Assembly (NCBI GenBank): GCA_964452415.1
Contig: CAYVME010000002.1
Coordinates: forward strand, 1-59,268
Direction: 5' to 3'
Length of the DNA: 59,268 bases
Source: UBA12068 sp964452415
GTDB lineage: Bacteria; Patescibacteriota; Minisyncoccia; Moranbacterales; GWC2-37-73
In this document: piece by piece, positions 1-8,251 of the stretch
Position numbering within the stretch: the stretch's first letter is position 1
Layout: the number at the start of each line of letters is the position of its first letter
Notes under the pieces: generated by a model
What the model was told of the DNA's origin: nothing
What the model saw: only the letters and a program-made list of their open reading frames with translations
The model's database searches: none
Program-made: the position numbers and the translations under genes

Positions 1-98
1 GAGGAAAAATTTCTTAACGCTCCACTCGTTGCAGATTTGTATCGGCACATTTCTAGTGCGAAAGGGGCTCGGAGTGCAAACATAAAATTCACATAAAA

Positions 99-130
99 AA
101 AATCCTCAGCCTTTCGGAGAGGATTTTTTT
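99..130 (-). terminator. Intrinsic terminator after the S41 protease gene
   Basis: A 9-bp stem (AAAATCCTC / GAGGATTTT) with an 11-nt loop has T-runs on both sides, so it can stop transcription in either direction. It lies 13 nt beyond the stop of the minus-strand protease gene and probably ends the 9.4-to-0.1 kb minus run. Confidence 0.8.
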
Positions 131-142
131 ATATTCAACTTT

Positions 143-1429
143 CTACTTTATTGAAAGTTTTTCCTTCAAGATTTTAAGTGCTTCATTAAGTTGTGGATCT
201 CGATCATTTTCGAAATCATCATTAGTAATCTCAACTTCTTTATCTGGACTGATTCCTTTCTCGTTGATCTGCTCACCTTTTGGAGTTAGCCAACGAGCCA
301 CAGTGATCTTGGCAGCTGTTCCCTGTGGCATTTCAATGAATTCTTGCACGCTTCCCTTGCCAAATGATTTCTTGCCGACCAAGGTCACATTCAAGCGATT
401 TTCTTTCAATGCCCCAGCTAAAATTTCAGAAGCACTGGCACTTCCCTCATTAATAAGGACGACTGTTTCAATTCCGCTTGCCAAATCACCCCCACGGGTA
501 TACATTTTTTTCTGACTCTTGTCACCGTTTTCCTCAATCACAACAATTGTTTCTTTTGGAAGCAATTTGCTCGCAACATCAATTGAACCTTCCAAATATC
601 CGCCCGGGTTATTACGAAGGTCAATAACAAGACCTTTGGCTTTCTGGGCCTTAACCCTGGCAATTGCATCTGCAAAATTCTTCGAAGTGTCATCCCCAAA
701 GCGCGTAATTTGAATGTTTGCGATGTTGTTTTCATCAAATTCAAGCATCACACTCTTAACAGTGATTAATCCCCTTTGGATTGTGATGTCCTGCGTGTCA
801 TTTGAACCTTCCCGGAAAATTGTGAGCACCACAGAAGTTCCTTTTTTTCCTCGAATATTATCGACAGCTTCATCGATGCTCATGTCACCAGCTGTTTTTC
901 CATCAATTTTAATAATCTTATCTCCAGCTCTGAGGCCTGCTTTTTGCGCAGGTGTTCCCTCAAGTGGCGCAACAACTGTTAAAATTCCATTTTTAATTCC
1001 AAGCTCAGCACCAATACCTTCAAAATTTCCTGAAATATCCTCGCCGAATTTTTTGTTCTCGTCAGGAGAAAGAAAGGTGGTATACGGATCGCCAGTTGCT
1101 TGCATCATTCCATTGATAGCACCATAGAACAATTTTTTTGCATCAAGACTGTCCTGGTCAACATATTTCTCCTTAAGCAAATCCCAAACATTCCAAAATA
1201 ATGCAAAATCAATATTATTATCCCCAATTTTTTCTTTGTTCACAAAAACAGCATTCTCAATCGCAATCGGCTCCAATTTCTTTTCAGAATTCCTCCCTTG
1301 GTTATATCCAACCCAAAAAATTCCCAGAGTAAAAATCGCAACTCCAATTATTTGCAAATAATAACGGAACATTCTTTTCCTGTATATTTTAAACTCTTGT
1401 GGCAAATTTTTTTTCTCTATATTTTCCAT
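143..1429 (-). CDS. S41 family C-terminal processing peptidase (CtpA/Prc-like)
   Basis: Membrane-anchored serine protease of the carboxy-terminal processing family, 428 aa, a normal length for CtpA-type enzymes. Seen: a basic N-terminus, one membrane helix at about residues 21-42, a PDZ domain at about 134-208, and a tail-specific protease core. The catalytic stretch EGSASASEI and the downstream GKKSFGKGSVQ give Ser332, Lys358 and Gln362 by spacing to known family members. The protease domain should be extracytoplasmic and trim C-termini of exported proteins. It is the last gene of the minus-strand polysaccharide run, 21 nt after the GT2 stop, but nothing shows a direct role in glycan synthesis; maturation of surface proteins is more likely. 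Confidence 0.93.
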   Translation of the reverse strand: MENIEKKNLPQEFKIYRKRMFRYYLQIIGVAIFTLGIFWVGYNQGRNSEKKLEPIAIENAVFVNKEKIGDNNIDFALFWNVWDLLKEKYVDQDSLDAKKLFYGAINGMMQATGDPYTTFLSPDENKKFGEDISGNFEGIGAELGIKNGILTVVAPLEGTPAQKAGLRAGDKIIKIDGKTAGDMSIDEAVDNIRGKKGTSVVLTIFREGSNDTQDITIQRGLITVKSVMLEFDENNIANIQITRFGDDTSKNFADAIARVKAQKAKGLVIDLRNNPGGYLEGSIDVASKLLPKETIVVIEENGDKSQKKMYTRGGDLASGIETVVLINEGSASASEILAGALKENRLNVTLVGKKSFGKGSVQEFIEMPQGTAAKITVARWLTPKGEQINEKGISPDKEVEITNDDFENDRDPQLNEALKILKEKLSIK

Positions 1430-1450
1430 TTTTGAAATTGTTTAACAGAA

Positions 1451-2260
1451 TTACTCGTGAACTGGCAACGGTTTGCCTAAAAATTTCTTGAAATATTTCA
1501 CACCACTAGCAATATGAATCCAGGTATACTTATTAAGCAACAGTTGTTTGATGACATTGCCTTTGGCGCTTCCCTTGCCGTGGTAATGATGCATACTGGC
1601 AAAAGGATCATACACAACCCTGAAGCCGTTTTCCCAAAACCTTCTGCACCAATCAACATCTTCCATATACATGAAATATCGAGGATCCAAAAGTCCAACT
1701 TTCTCAATTGCTTTTCTTGAAATCATAAGCGCGCTTCCCATCAGCCAATCCACATTTTTTGGCTCCTTTCGATCATAGCCATTCATCAAAAACCAATCCA
1801 GATGTTTTTTGGCAAAAGAAAATTTCCCCAGAATCGTTCTGCGATACAAAATGGTGAGAGGTTTATAGAAGCGAAAACAAGATGGCTGCACGGTTCCATT
1901 GAAATTCAAAAGTTTCGGACCAACCATGCCAACAGAAGAATCTTTTTTCAAGAAAGCCAACAACTCCTGAATGGCTGATGGGGTCACAATAATATCACCA
2001 TTCAAAAGCAAAACATATTCTCCCTGACTATTTTCAATCCCTTTTTTAACCAAGGCTTGAAAACCCACATTCTCTTCAAAGGAAAAGAACCGCACTTCCG
2101 GATAATCTTCACGCATCATCATCTCAGTTTCTTGACCTGTTTGGCCATCAGAAACAATCAATTCATGCTCAACATCAGTTGCGCACTTTTTGATTGAATC
2201 CAGACAAACTTTCAAAAGCTCCGGATTCTTATAACTGGTAACAATAATCGATAAGTCCAT
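1451..2260 (-). CDS. GT2 glycosyltransferase, rhamnosyltransferase-like
   Basis: Cytoplasmic GT-A fold glycosyltransferase of 269 aa that transfers a sugar from a nucleotide donor to a lipid-linked glycan. Seen: N-terminal SIIVTSYKNPELL, the acidic donor/metal site LLLNGD near residue 85, and the C-terminal block with GSALMISRKA, FMYMEDVDWCRR and a HHYHGKGS-like stretch, which is typical of the WbbL/RfbF-type subset of GT2. No membrane helix is visible, so the acceptor is probably reached from the cytosolic face. It lies between the LCP protein gene and the protease gene with short gaps. The donor sugar cannot be read from sequence. Confidence 0.88.
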   Translation of the reverse strand: MDLSIIVTSYKNPELLKVCLDSIKKCATDVEHELIVSDGQTGQETEMMMREDYPEVRFFSFEENVGFQALVKKGIENSQGEYVLLLNGDIIVTPSAIQELLAFLKKDSSVGMVGPKLLNFNGTVQPSCFRFYKPLTILYRRTILGKFSFAKKHLDWFLMNGYDRKEPKNVDWLMGSALMISRKAIEKVGLLDPRYFMYMEDVDWCRRFWENGFRVVYDPFASMHHYHGKGSAKGNVIKQLLLNKYTWIHIASGVKYFKKFLGKPLPVHE

Positions 2261-2303
2261 CAGGCAACAGAATCAGGCATTGCTTAAAATAACAAGCAAC
2301 TTA

Positions 2304-3515
2304 TTAGTTTGAAGTTGTTGTTGTAATGTCTTGTTGTGTAGGAGCGGTGAAAATATTCTTGAACAATTCTCGAATTTTGTCATAGTTGTCTCCGATTGGA
2401 AGCAAGATATATCCAGTTTCTGGTCTTTGTTCTGGATTGTACAAAAGTCCTTCGGCATTGTTTTCCAGAACCCGTTGAGCTATTTGTGGATTGCTCATTT
2501 TTCCTTCAATTTCAAACAACTTCTTCATTTCCCAGGCTTGCAAATCAGTTTTCACATTGTTTCCGAGACTCTCAATGATTCCATTGACCTTGTTGAAATC
2601 GGTCAAAGTTCCAGCAGAAAGAGCTTTCTCCTTGATTTTCTGAATCACAACCTGTTGTCTTTTGGCTCTGTCAAAATCACTGGTTGTTTTTCGAGATCTT
2701 GCATAGCAAAGAGCTTGTTCCCCGCTGAGAGTCTGCTTTCCAGCTGGAAGCTTGAAATCTCCACCACATTCAACATTTGGGTTTGTGCAGAGAGGATATT
2801 GGGCGGTTATCTTCCCAGGCGTTCCGAGAGAGGTCTTTCTTCTTTTAATTTCAAAATTACCCGTTGGTTTCGTGAACACATATGCATCGCAAACTTTTTC
2901 TTCATTAAATTGCATAGCTTCTTCAAATGGTTGCTTCAAGTCAATTTCAATACCACCAATAGCATCAACCAAGTCTGTGAACCCCTTAAAATTAATAGCC
3001 AAAGCATAACTAACGGGTTGACCAACAATTTCACTTACCACAGTTTTCATATCTTCCATGCCACCGCCTTTTCTTTTTTCTTCCCCATAAGCATATACAG
3101 CATTAATTTTGCTCTTGGAATCTGCTGCCGGATCTTGAACATACAAATCTCGCGGAATTGAAAAAAGAGAAATCTTATTATCAGCAGGTGCAATGCTAGC
3201 AACCATAATTGTATCAGCCAAAAGACCTCCACCAGTCAAAGCCTCACCGCGCATACCCAAAAGCAACACATTAATTCTACCCTCTTTTTCTCCAATCAAC
3301 TCATTGCCAACACCAGGAATCATATGGGTCAAACCACTAAAAACATTACCACCACTAGAAATCCTATTAAAAACACTGCCTGTTTTCCATGCAAGAGCCG
3401 CGCCAACAAGCAAAAGAATTCCACCAATAATAAGGCTTATTTTGAGCCATTTTTTCATTCCTGTTTTTGTCTTTCCATCTTTACCATGGCGATTTAACAT
3501 TTGTCCATTTTCCAT
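2304..3515 (-). CDS. LytR-CpsA-Psr (LCP) family glycopolymer transferase
   Basis: 403-aa single-pass protein that in this family moves a completed glycopolymer from polyprenyl diphosphate to peptidoglycan on the outer face of the membrane. Seen: a Lys/Arg-rich cytoplasmic start, one membrane helix at about residues 24-43, then an LCP domain from about residue 80 with INVLLLGMRG, ADTIMVASI and FSIPRDLYV, followed by SRKTTSDFDRAKRQQ, which carries the conserved Asp/Arg residues of the polyprenyl-phosphate pocket. It is the clearest sign that a polymer made here is attached to the cell wall. It sits between GT4 and GT2 genes of the same run. Confidence 0.92.
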   Translation of the reverse strand: MENGQMLNRHGKDGKTKTGMKKWLKISLIIGGILLLVGAALAWKTGSVFNRISSGGNVFSGLTHMIPGVGNELIGEKEGRINVLLLGMRGEALTGGGLLADTIMVASIAPADNKISLFSIPRDLYVQDPAADSKSKINAVYAYGEEKRKGGGMEDMKTVVSEIVGQPVSYALAINFKGFTDLVDAIGGIEIDLKQPFEEAMQFNEEKVCDAYVFTKPTGNFEIKRRKTSLGTPGKITAQYPLCTNPNVECGGDFKLPAGKQTLSGEQALCYARSRKTTSDFDRAKRQQVVIQKIKEKALSAGTLTDFNKVNGIIESLGNNVKTDLQAWEMKKLFEIEGKMSNPQIAQRVLENNAEGLLYNPEQRPETGYILLPIGDNYDKIRELFKNIFTAPTQQDITTTTSN

Positions 3516-3560
3516 AAAAAATATTTTTACTCTTAATTAAATAACTTGGAATTAATCTGC

Positions 3561-4709
3561 TTAATTATGACTCAGTTTCTCATAAATAGCAAGCATCTTT
3601 TGTGCTGATTTTTGCCAAGAAAAAAAGCTAATTCTTTTTTTGCCATTTGAAATTAGCTTATTTCTGAGATCTTCATCCTTGCAGATATCATACAATTTTT
3701 TTGAAAAATCATCAAGTGATGATACTTCGAAGTATAATGCGCCATCAGTGGCAATTTCTTTCAAACTTGAGATATTGGAGCAAATAACAGGAACCCCTTG
3801 ACTCATTGCTTCCAGTGGTGGAATTCCAAATCCTTCATATAAAGATGGAAAGGCAAAGACATGCGCCGAAGCAAAAATGGCTCTCTTATCCTCTTCATCA
3901 ATAAAGCCCGGAAAGAAAACCTTATCTCCCAATCCAAGCTCTTGAACTGCCGTGTCAATCCTGGAATCGAAATTTTTACCTTTTCTGTTTCCACAAATAA
4001 CCAGATCGACATCCCCCAAGTCCTTCTGGACATTGCCAAAAGCCATCACCAATTGATCCAAATTTTTTCTTGGTTGAAGCGTGCCCACATACAAGACGAA
4101 TTTTTTTGGCAAGGCATATTTTTTTCTAACCAATTCCAATTTCTCAGGCGAAACATCCTGATTCAAAAAATCTTCACTGATCGCATTATGAATCCACTCA
4201 ACTTTTTCGGGAACAATTTTATAATATTCAATAATCTCGTTTCGAGTAAACTCAGAAACTCCCACAATTTTGTCAGCGCGTTTCAAGCTAAGCGGGATCA
4301 ACATTTTCAAAAACAAAAGATCAGCCAATCTGATGAACTGTGAAAAAAAATTGAAAGAAATGTCATGCACGATTGTCACAATCTTAATCTTTTTTGAAAC
4401 AAAAAACGGAGTGATGTATTGAGTGTGAAAAACATCAACCGGATTCTTGGCAAGATATCTCGGCAGGGTCCAAAAATTCCAACTGAATTTATTTTTACTT
4501 GGAAGACTTACAATTTCAAAATTATTTTTCCCAACAATTCCCAATTGCTTAGCAATCTCATCCAAACCCTCTTTTTCCGTAACATCCGTGAATAATCTGA
4601 AATTATGCTCAGATTCCAATTGCGCAAAATTTTTCACCAAATTAAAAATAACAACCTCATCGCCAGTTCTATTTTTTCCTATTAATCTGACATCAATTCC
4701 AATATTCAT
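3561..4709 (-). CDS. GT4 glycosyltransferase
   Basis: GT-B fold retaining glycosyltransferase, 382 aa. Seen: an N-terminal acceptor domain starting MNIGIDVRLIGKNRTGDE with a Gly-rich loop, then the C-terminal donor domain with VGTLQPRKNLDQLV and the EX7E-type motif in EGFGIPPLEAMSQG. This resembles mannosyl- or rhamnosyltransferases of the WbaZ/MtfB group. No membrane helix is seen, so it should work on the cytoplasmic face. It clusters with, and resembles, the GT4 gene at 8252-9415. Sugar specificity is unknown. Confidence 0.9.
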   Translation of the reverse strand: MNIGIDVRLIGKNRTGDEVVIFNLVKNFAQLESEHNFRLFTDVTEKEGLDEIAKQLGIVGKNNFEIVSLPSKNKFSWNFWTLPRYLAKNPVDVFHTQYITPFFVSKKIKIVTIVHDISFNFFSQFIRLADLLFLKMLIPLSLKRADKIVGVSEFTRNEIIEYYKIVPEKVEWIHNAISEDFLNQDVSPEKLELVRKKYALPKKFVLYVGTLQPRKNLDQLVMAFGNVQKDLGDVDLVICGNRKGKNFDSRIDTAVQELGLGDKVFFPGFIDEEDKRAIFASAHVFAFPSLYEGFGIPPLEAMSQGVPVICSNISSLKEIATDGALYFEVSSLDDFSKKLYDICKDEDLRNKLISNGKKRISFFSWQKSAQKMLAIYEKLSHN

Positions 4710-4771
4710 AGCTTTCAGCTGTCAGCTTTTAGCTTTCAACTTTTGTTAAAATTTAAAAATGTATTCAAATT

Positions 4772-4887
4772 TTGTCAGTTCAATTATTTTCCTTTTTGGC
4801 CCATATGCAACGAGAGTGAATCGGAGCTTTTGGATATTGGGCATTCATCCAAAAGCGTGCCAGAAATAAAGATAATTGAACTGACAA
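4772..4887. repeat. Structured intergenic repeat R1, copy 1
   Basis: A long hairpin. The outer arms TTGTCAGTTCAATTAT and ATAATTGAACTGACAA are perfectly complementary. An inner 10-bp stem GCTTTTGGAT / ATCCAAAAGC (4826-4835 and 4847-4856) has an 11-nt loop. Between them lies a conserved core containing CAACGAGAGTGAATCGGAGC. Other copies are at 6208-6401, 8106-8221 and 22475-22591. It fills the gap between the GT4 and O-antigen ligase-type genes. Confidence 0.85.
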
Positions 4888-4906
4888 TCCACAGGCAAAG
4901 CAAAAG

Positions 4907-6187
4907 CTAAACAGACTCGAAATTATTATTAGCCCCTACAGTAATTCCAACAACGAATCCTAGCAAAATCACGCCAAAATGCAAGTCCCAGAGCCAATGA
5001 TCCAAAAATATTGGCGACAAAAGTGAAAGCCACATAGCAAAATGAAAAACACTCTTTTTCCAAGCATAAAATCCAAAAGAAACAGAAAGTGCCAACAATA
5101 AAAGCATAGCAAAAAAACCAACTTCTGCCCACACCAAAAGAAAAACATTGTGGACAGGCTGATATGTCCAAGCCGAATCCTTAGGATTTTTCACTGTCAA
5201 TTCTTGAACATAGTTACCCACACCCACCCCAAAGAAAACATTTTCGGAAATTATTTCTTTCCCCTGATTGAAATACAACGCTCTTTCATTTATCGATTTT
5301 TGCTCCAATCTTGCACCAAAGTCAGTGCGAGCAAAAATAAGCTCCGAATGCCAAAAAGTTAGTGTTGCCAAAATAAAAAATACAACAACCAACGGCTTGA
5401 TGATTTTCAAAAAACCGATTCTAAAAAACACAGCCACCATAGCCAAAATCAGTGCCAGAAAAGCACTTCGACTCAGACTTGAAAAAAGCCCGAAAGAAAA
5501 ACTCACCAAAGCAACATACAAAAAAATATTTTCATTTTTCCCTCTCTTTTTTTCATAAAAAAGCCACAAAACCAAGATTATTCCCAAGGCCATCGCATAG
5601 CCGAAAATATTCGGATGATCAAAACTTCCATATGATCTCAAGTGACGAATCATCTGACTATTTTCACTATAAATCTCCAAATATGAAACTCCTCCATCGA
5701 CAACAGAATGACTGGCCAATCCCAACCATTTGCTAGCAAAAGCATTTTGAGCAAAAAATTGCCAAATTCCAAGCCATGCAGAGAGCATTAAACCTGAAAT
5801 AAAACAAAAAAGAAGTCTGGTTTTGCTTTTAAAAGAAGCAATGAGAAATGCCAAAATTGCAGCCAACAAAATCCAACCTGCTCGTTGAACTGCGAGCATC
5901 ACATTATCAGCCCAAAAAACAGAGATTGCCGTCAAAATAACAAACAGGAAAAATGCACTCCATCTCTTTATTGAAAATTTAAAAATGGAAGCTATCATAT
6001 TTTCACGATATTTGTTAATTGCCAACAGTACAACAACTAGAACAATTACGACATCCGCAACATAGACACTTCCCGTCAAATATTCATTTTGATTTCCATT
6101 GATCATCCCCTGCTCAAAAATCCACCTAGTTTGCCAAGGCAATAGAAAAACCAACAAGAATGTTCCGATTTCAACAATTTTTTTCAT
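4907..6187 (-). CDS. O-antigen ligase/polymerase-type membrane protein (Wzy/WaaL family)
   Basis: Polytopic membrane protein of 426 aa with about 11 predicted helices and a larger extracytoplasmic loop near residues 290-345. The Wzy_C-type signature SLSRSAFLALILA lies in the C-terminal half, followed by FFGVGVGNYVQEL and HNVFLLVWAEVG, which resemble the VGxGNxxxxxxxxxxxxH pattern of WaaL-type ligases. Such proteins either polymerise lipid-linked repeats (Wzy) or ligate glycan to an acceptor (WaaL, or a protein O-glycosyltransferase); sequence alone does not separate these. A second family member follows at 6416-8065. Confidence 0.85.
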   Translation of the reverse strand: MKKIVEIGTFLLVFLLPWQTRWIFEQGMINGNQNEYLTGSVYVADVVIVLVVVLLAINKYRENMIASIFKFSIKRWSAFFLFVILTAISVFWADNVMLAVQRAGWILLAAILAFLIASFKSKTRLLFCFISGLMLSAWLGIWQFFAQNAFASKWLGLASHSVVDGGVSYLEIYSENSQMIRHLRSYGSFDHPNIFGYAMALGIILVLWLFYEKKRGKNENIFLYVALVSFSFGLFSSLSRSAFLALILAMVAVFFRIGFLKIIKPLVVVFFILATLTFWHSELIFARTDFGARLEQKSINERALYFNQGKEIISENVFFGVGVGNYVQELTVKNPKDSAWTYQPVHNVFLLVWAEVGFFAMLLLLALSVSFGFYAWKKSVFHFAMWLSLLSPIFLDHWLWDLHFGVILLGFVVGITVGANNNFESV

Positions 6188-6207
6188 TATATGATTTTAT
6201 TTACTTT

Positions 6208-6401
6208 GATTTTTTGCGAACCCATTTTCTTTTTTGGCCCAATGCATCGTGCTTCGCACTCTTTCAAACCCCTCGGTTTGAATAATTCCGCCACGGGAAA
6301 ACCCAGTTTTTCCCGACCCCTTTCCTGAATCGAAGCTTTTGGATATTGAGCATTCATCCAAAAGCGTGCCAAAAAATGGAAACGGGCGAAGCAAAAAATC
6401 C
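6208..6401. repeat. Structured intergenic repeat R1, copy 2 (expanded)
   Basis: Same inner stem (GCTTTTGGAT / ATCCAAAAGC) and same flank as copy 1, but the outer arms are GATTTTTTGC / GCAAAAAATC and an insert of roughly 70 nt carries further hairpins: TTCAAACC-CCTC-GGTTTGAA and CGGGAAAA-CCCAG-TTTTTCCCG. It fills the gap between the two O-antigen ligase-type genes. Confidence 0.82.
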
Positions 6402-6415
6402 CGTGCAATAAGAAA

Positions 6416-8065
6416 CTATTCCTTATTTAATAGCAACCCTACCGCCACTCCCAAGAAAACCCAAACGAATCCCAGAAAAATTCCGGAGTTAAACAGATTC
6501 GGAATGATGATTGCGAAAAGTCCAAGCATGACAAAGACAAGATCGAAATTTTCACCTTTTGATTTCACGAAGCTAAAGATTGAAAAAACAAAAATATATC
6601 CAAACAAAATCACCAAAGACAAAAATCCAATGAGTCCACTGCCTAGCCAAACTTCCAAGAAAAGATTGCTCGCATTGAGTCCAGCGCCTCTGGAATCATT
6701 TCCCAAAATTTCAGAAATACTCCCCCAGCCTGTTCCCAAAACTGGATGAGATTTTATCTGCTCAAAGACAACTCGATAAATGCTTGCTCGAATTCCAACA
6801 TTTGGGTCTGGCCTTGAAACTTCTTGAATGACTCTCCCACTCAACATTTCTCTATCAATATCCTCAAGGTTTATGTATTTGCAAGAATAAGCTTCCAATT
6901 CTTCGATCTTTGCAATTTTTTCTGGCGCAGATTTTCCAATCTCGCAAGAAATGGTAATTTTTTGCAAGCCACCTGTACTTTGAGCTCTTTGCCCAAGCTG
7001 AAAACTTGTCAGCTTGAAAATATATATAAACCCAACGGCGACAAGCACAATCAAAAAGATTTTTCCGAATTCCAAAAGCCACCCAATCCAATTCCATTTT
7101 TGTTTCATCAAAATCCAAAAATTGCCCCAAAATTTTCCAGCAACTTTTTGTGAGTCACTTTTTCCATAAAACAAAGCCAACTTCAAATATCCAAAAATCA
7201 CAATCACTGCCCCAATCCAAGCACTACGGGAAACAGTCAGAAACAAAGTTATGAAAATTAAAAAAAGAAAAACATACAAAAATACGCACGAAGATGACTG
7301 GCAACTCATGATTGATGATTTCTTTCTAAGCAAATGAAACATGGACAATACGATAGCCAGCAAAAACACAATATACACTCCCAACCAATCCGCCTCCACA
7401 AATGTTCCATTTGGTCTGCCAGGCATCACCTCAAAAGAATTCCAACCATATGAAAAAGCCAGATTTTGCCAAATCGCATACAAACAAACAACCACGCCAG
7501 TTGAGAGAAAAAATGGAGCAATTCGTTTCAAATCCTCAAATGATTGCACAAAAATTCTGGTCAAGAAATATATTCCTACAAATGAAGCAGCGACGATTGC
7601 TTGCTTAAAACTCATACCTTTATTAACAGAAGCAAGCGCGCTCACAAATCCACCGACAACGAAAAGCACTGGCAAAAGATCGATCCAAGTCCATTTTGGC
7701 CAAAATTCACCCTTTGGTGCAGGCATTTTTTTGGTCAAATATCGTCCAAGCAAAGCCAAAATAAGCACAGTTAGCAGCAATTGGAATGGCCTGATTTGCA
7801 CTCCAAAAGCCACTGGGGCAAGGTTTATGTTCTCCAGAGCCAACGAACCGATAAACAGAGTGAAAGCCCATCCTGGACGGTACAATGCCAGCAGAGCGCA
7901 AAGCACCACGAAAAACCCGAAGTCCCCAGCATTTTTGAATGGCAAAAATCCCACATTTGCAAACCAAATCGCGAAGCAAGCCAAAATCACATTAGCCAAA
8001 ATCAAATATGTTTTGATAGCATTTTTTTCAAAAAGGTCCAGTAACTGTTTCAAATATTTTTCCAT
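6416..8065 (-). CDS. O-antigen ligase/polymerase-type membrane protein, long form
   Basis: 549-aa polytopic protein of the Wzy/WaaL superfamily with about 12 helices. Seen: FLTVSRSAWIGAVIVIFGY as the signature helix, an enlarged extracytoplasmic domain at about residues 360-450 that includes a pair of Cys residues (ISCEIGK and EAYSCKY), and VLGTGWGSISEIL before the last helices. The extra soluble domain sets it apart from its 426-aa neighbour, so the two are probably not redundant: one may polymerise and the other ligate. Length is above the usual 400-450 aa of the family. Confidence 0.85.
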   Translation of the reverse strand: MEKYLKQLLDLFEKNAIKTYLILANVILACFAIWFANVGFLPFKNAGDFGFFVVLCALLALYRPGWAFTLFIGSLALENINLAPVAFGVQIRPFQLLLTVLILALLGRYLTKKMPAPKGEFWPKWTWIDLLPVLFVVGGFVSALASVNKGMSFKQAIVAASFVGIYFLTRIFVQSFEDLKRIAPFFLSTGVVVCLYAIWQNLAFSYGWNSFEVMPGRPNGTFVEADWLGVYIVFLLAIVLSMFHLLRKKSSIMSCQSSSCVFLYVFLFLIFITLFLTVSRSAWIGAVIVIFGYLKLALFYGKSDSQKVAGKFWGNFWILMKQKWNWIGWLLEFGKIFLIVLVAVGFIYIFKLTSFQLGQRAQSTGGLQKITISCEIGKSAPEKIAKIEELEAYSCKYINLEDIDREMLSGRVIQEVSRPDPNVGIRASIYRVVFEQIKSHPVLGTGWGSISEILGNDSRGAGLNASNLFLEVWLGSGLIGFLSLVILFGYIFVFSIFSFVKSKGENFDLVFVMLGLFAIIIPNLFNSGIFLGFVWVFLGVAVGLLLNKE

Positions 8066-8105
8066 TTTGTTTTCTAAAATATAATAATACTTAAATATTT
8101 ACACA

Positions 8106-8221
8106 GCAATGTGAGACCATTTTTCTTTTTGGCCCATATGCAACGAGAGTGAATCGGAGCTTTTGGATATTGAGTATTTATCCAAAAGCGTGCCAGAAAC
8201 GGGAAATGGTCGAGCAATTGC
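8106..8221. repeat. Structured intergenic repeat R1, copy 3
   Basis: Core nearly identical to copy 1 (including CAACGAGAGTGAATCGGAGC and the 10-bp inner stem at 8159-8168 / 8180-8189). The outer arms are different but again self-complementary: GCAAT plus GACCATTT on the left pair with AAATGGTC plus ATTGC on the right. It lies between the GT4 and long O-antigen ligase-type genes. Confidence 0.85.
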
Positions 8222-8251
8222 GTAAGTCGAAATAAATAGGCAAAACAATAT

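Noticed and set aside
1..98. Possible further R1 copy on the minus strand at the window start (GCAACGAGTGGAGCG)
   Set aside because: Only about 15 nt resemble the core and the element is cut by the window edge; arms cannot be paired convincingly.
2331..3161. 276-codon plus-strand frame opposite the LCP gene
   Set aside because: It is antisense to a protein with clear LCP motifs; composition is an artefact of the coding strand and no start signal is seen.
7341..8084. 247-codon plus-strand frame opposite the long O-antigen ligase-type gene
   Set aside because: Antisense shadow of a strongly supported membrane protein; its product is basic and without motifs.
4772..8221. R1 elements as integron attC sites (long imperfect hairpins with variable arms)
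   Set aside because: attC sites keep conserved outer core sites (GTTRRRY and its partner) and vary inside; R1 does the reverse, with a conserved inner core and variable ends. No integrase is present.
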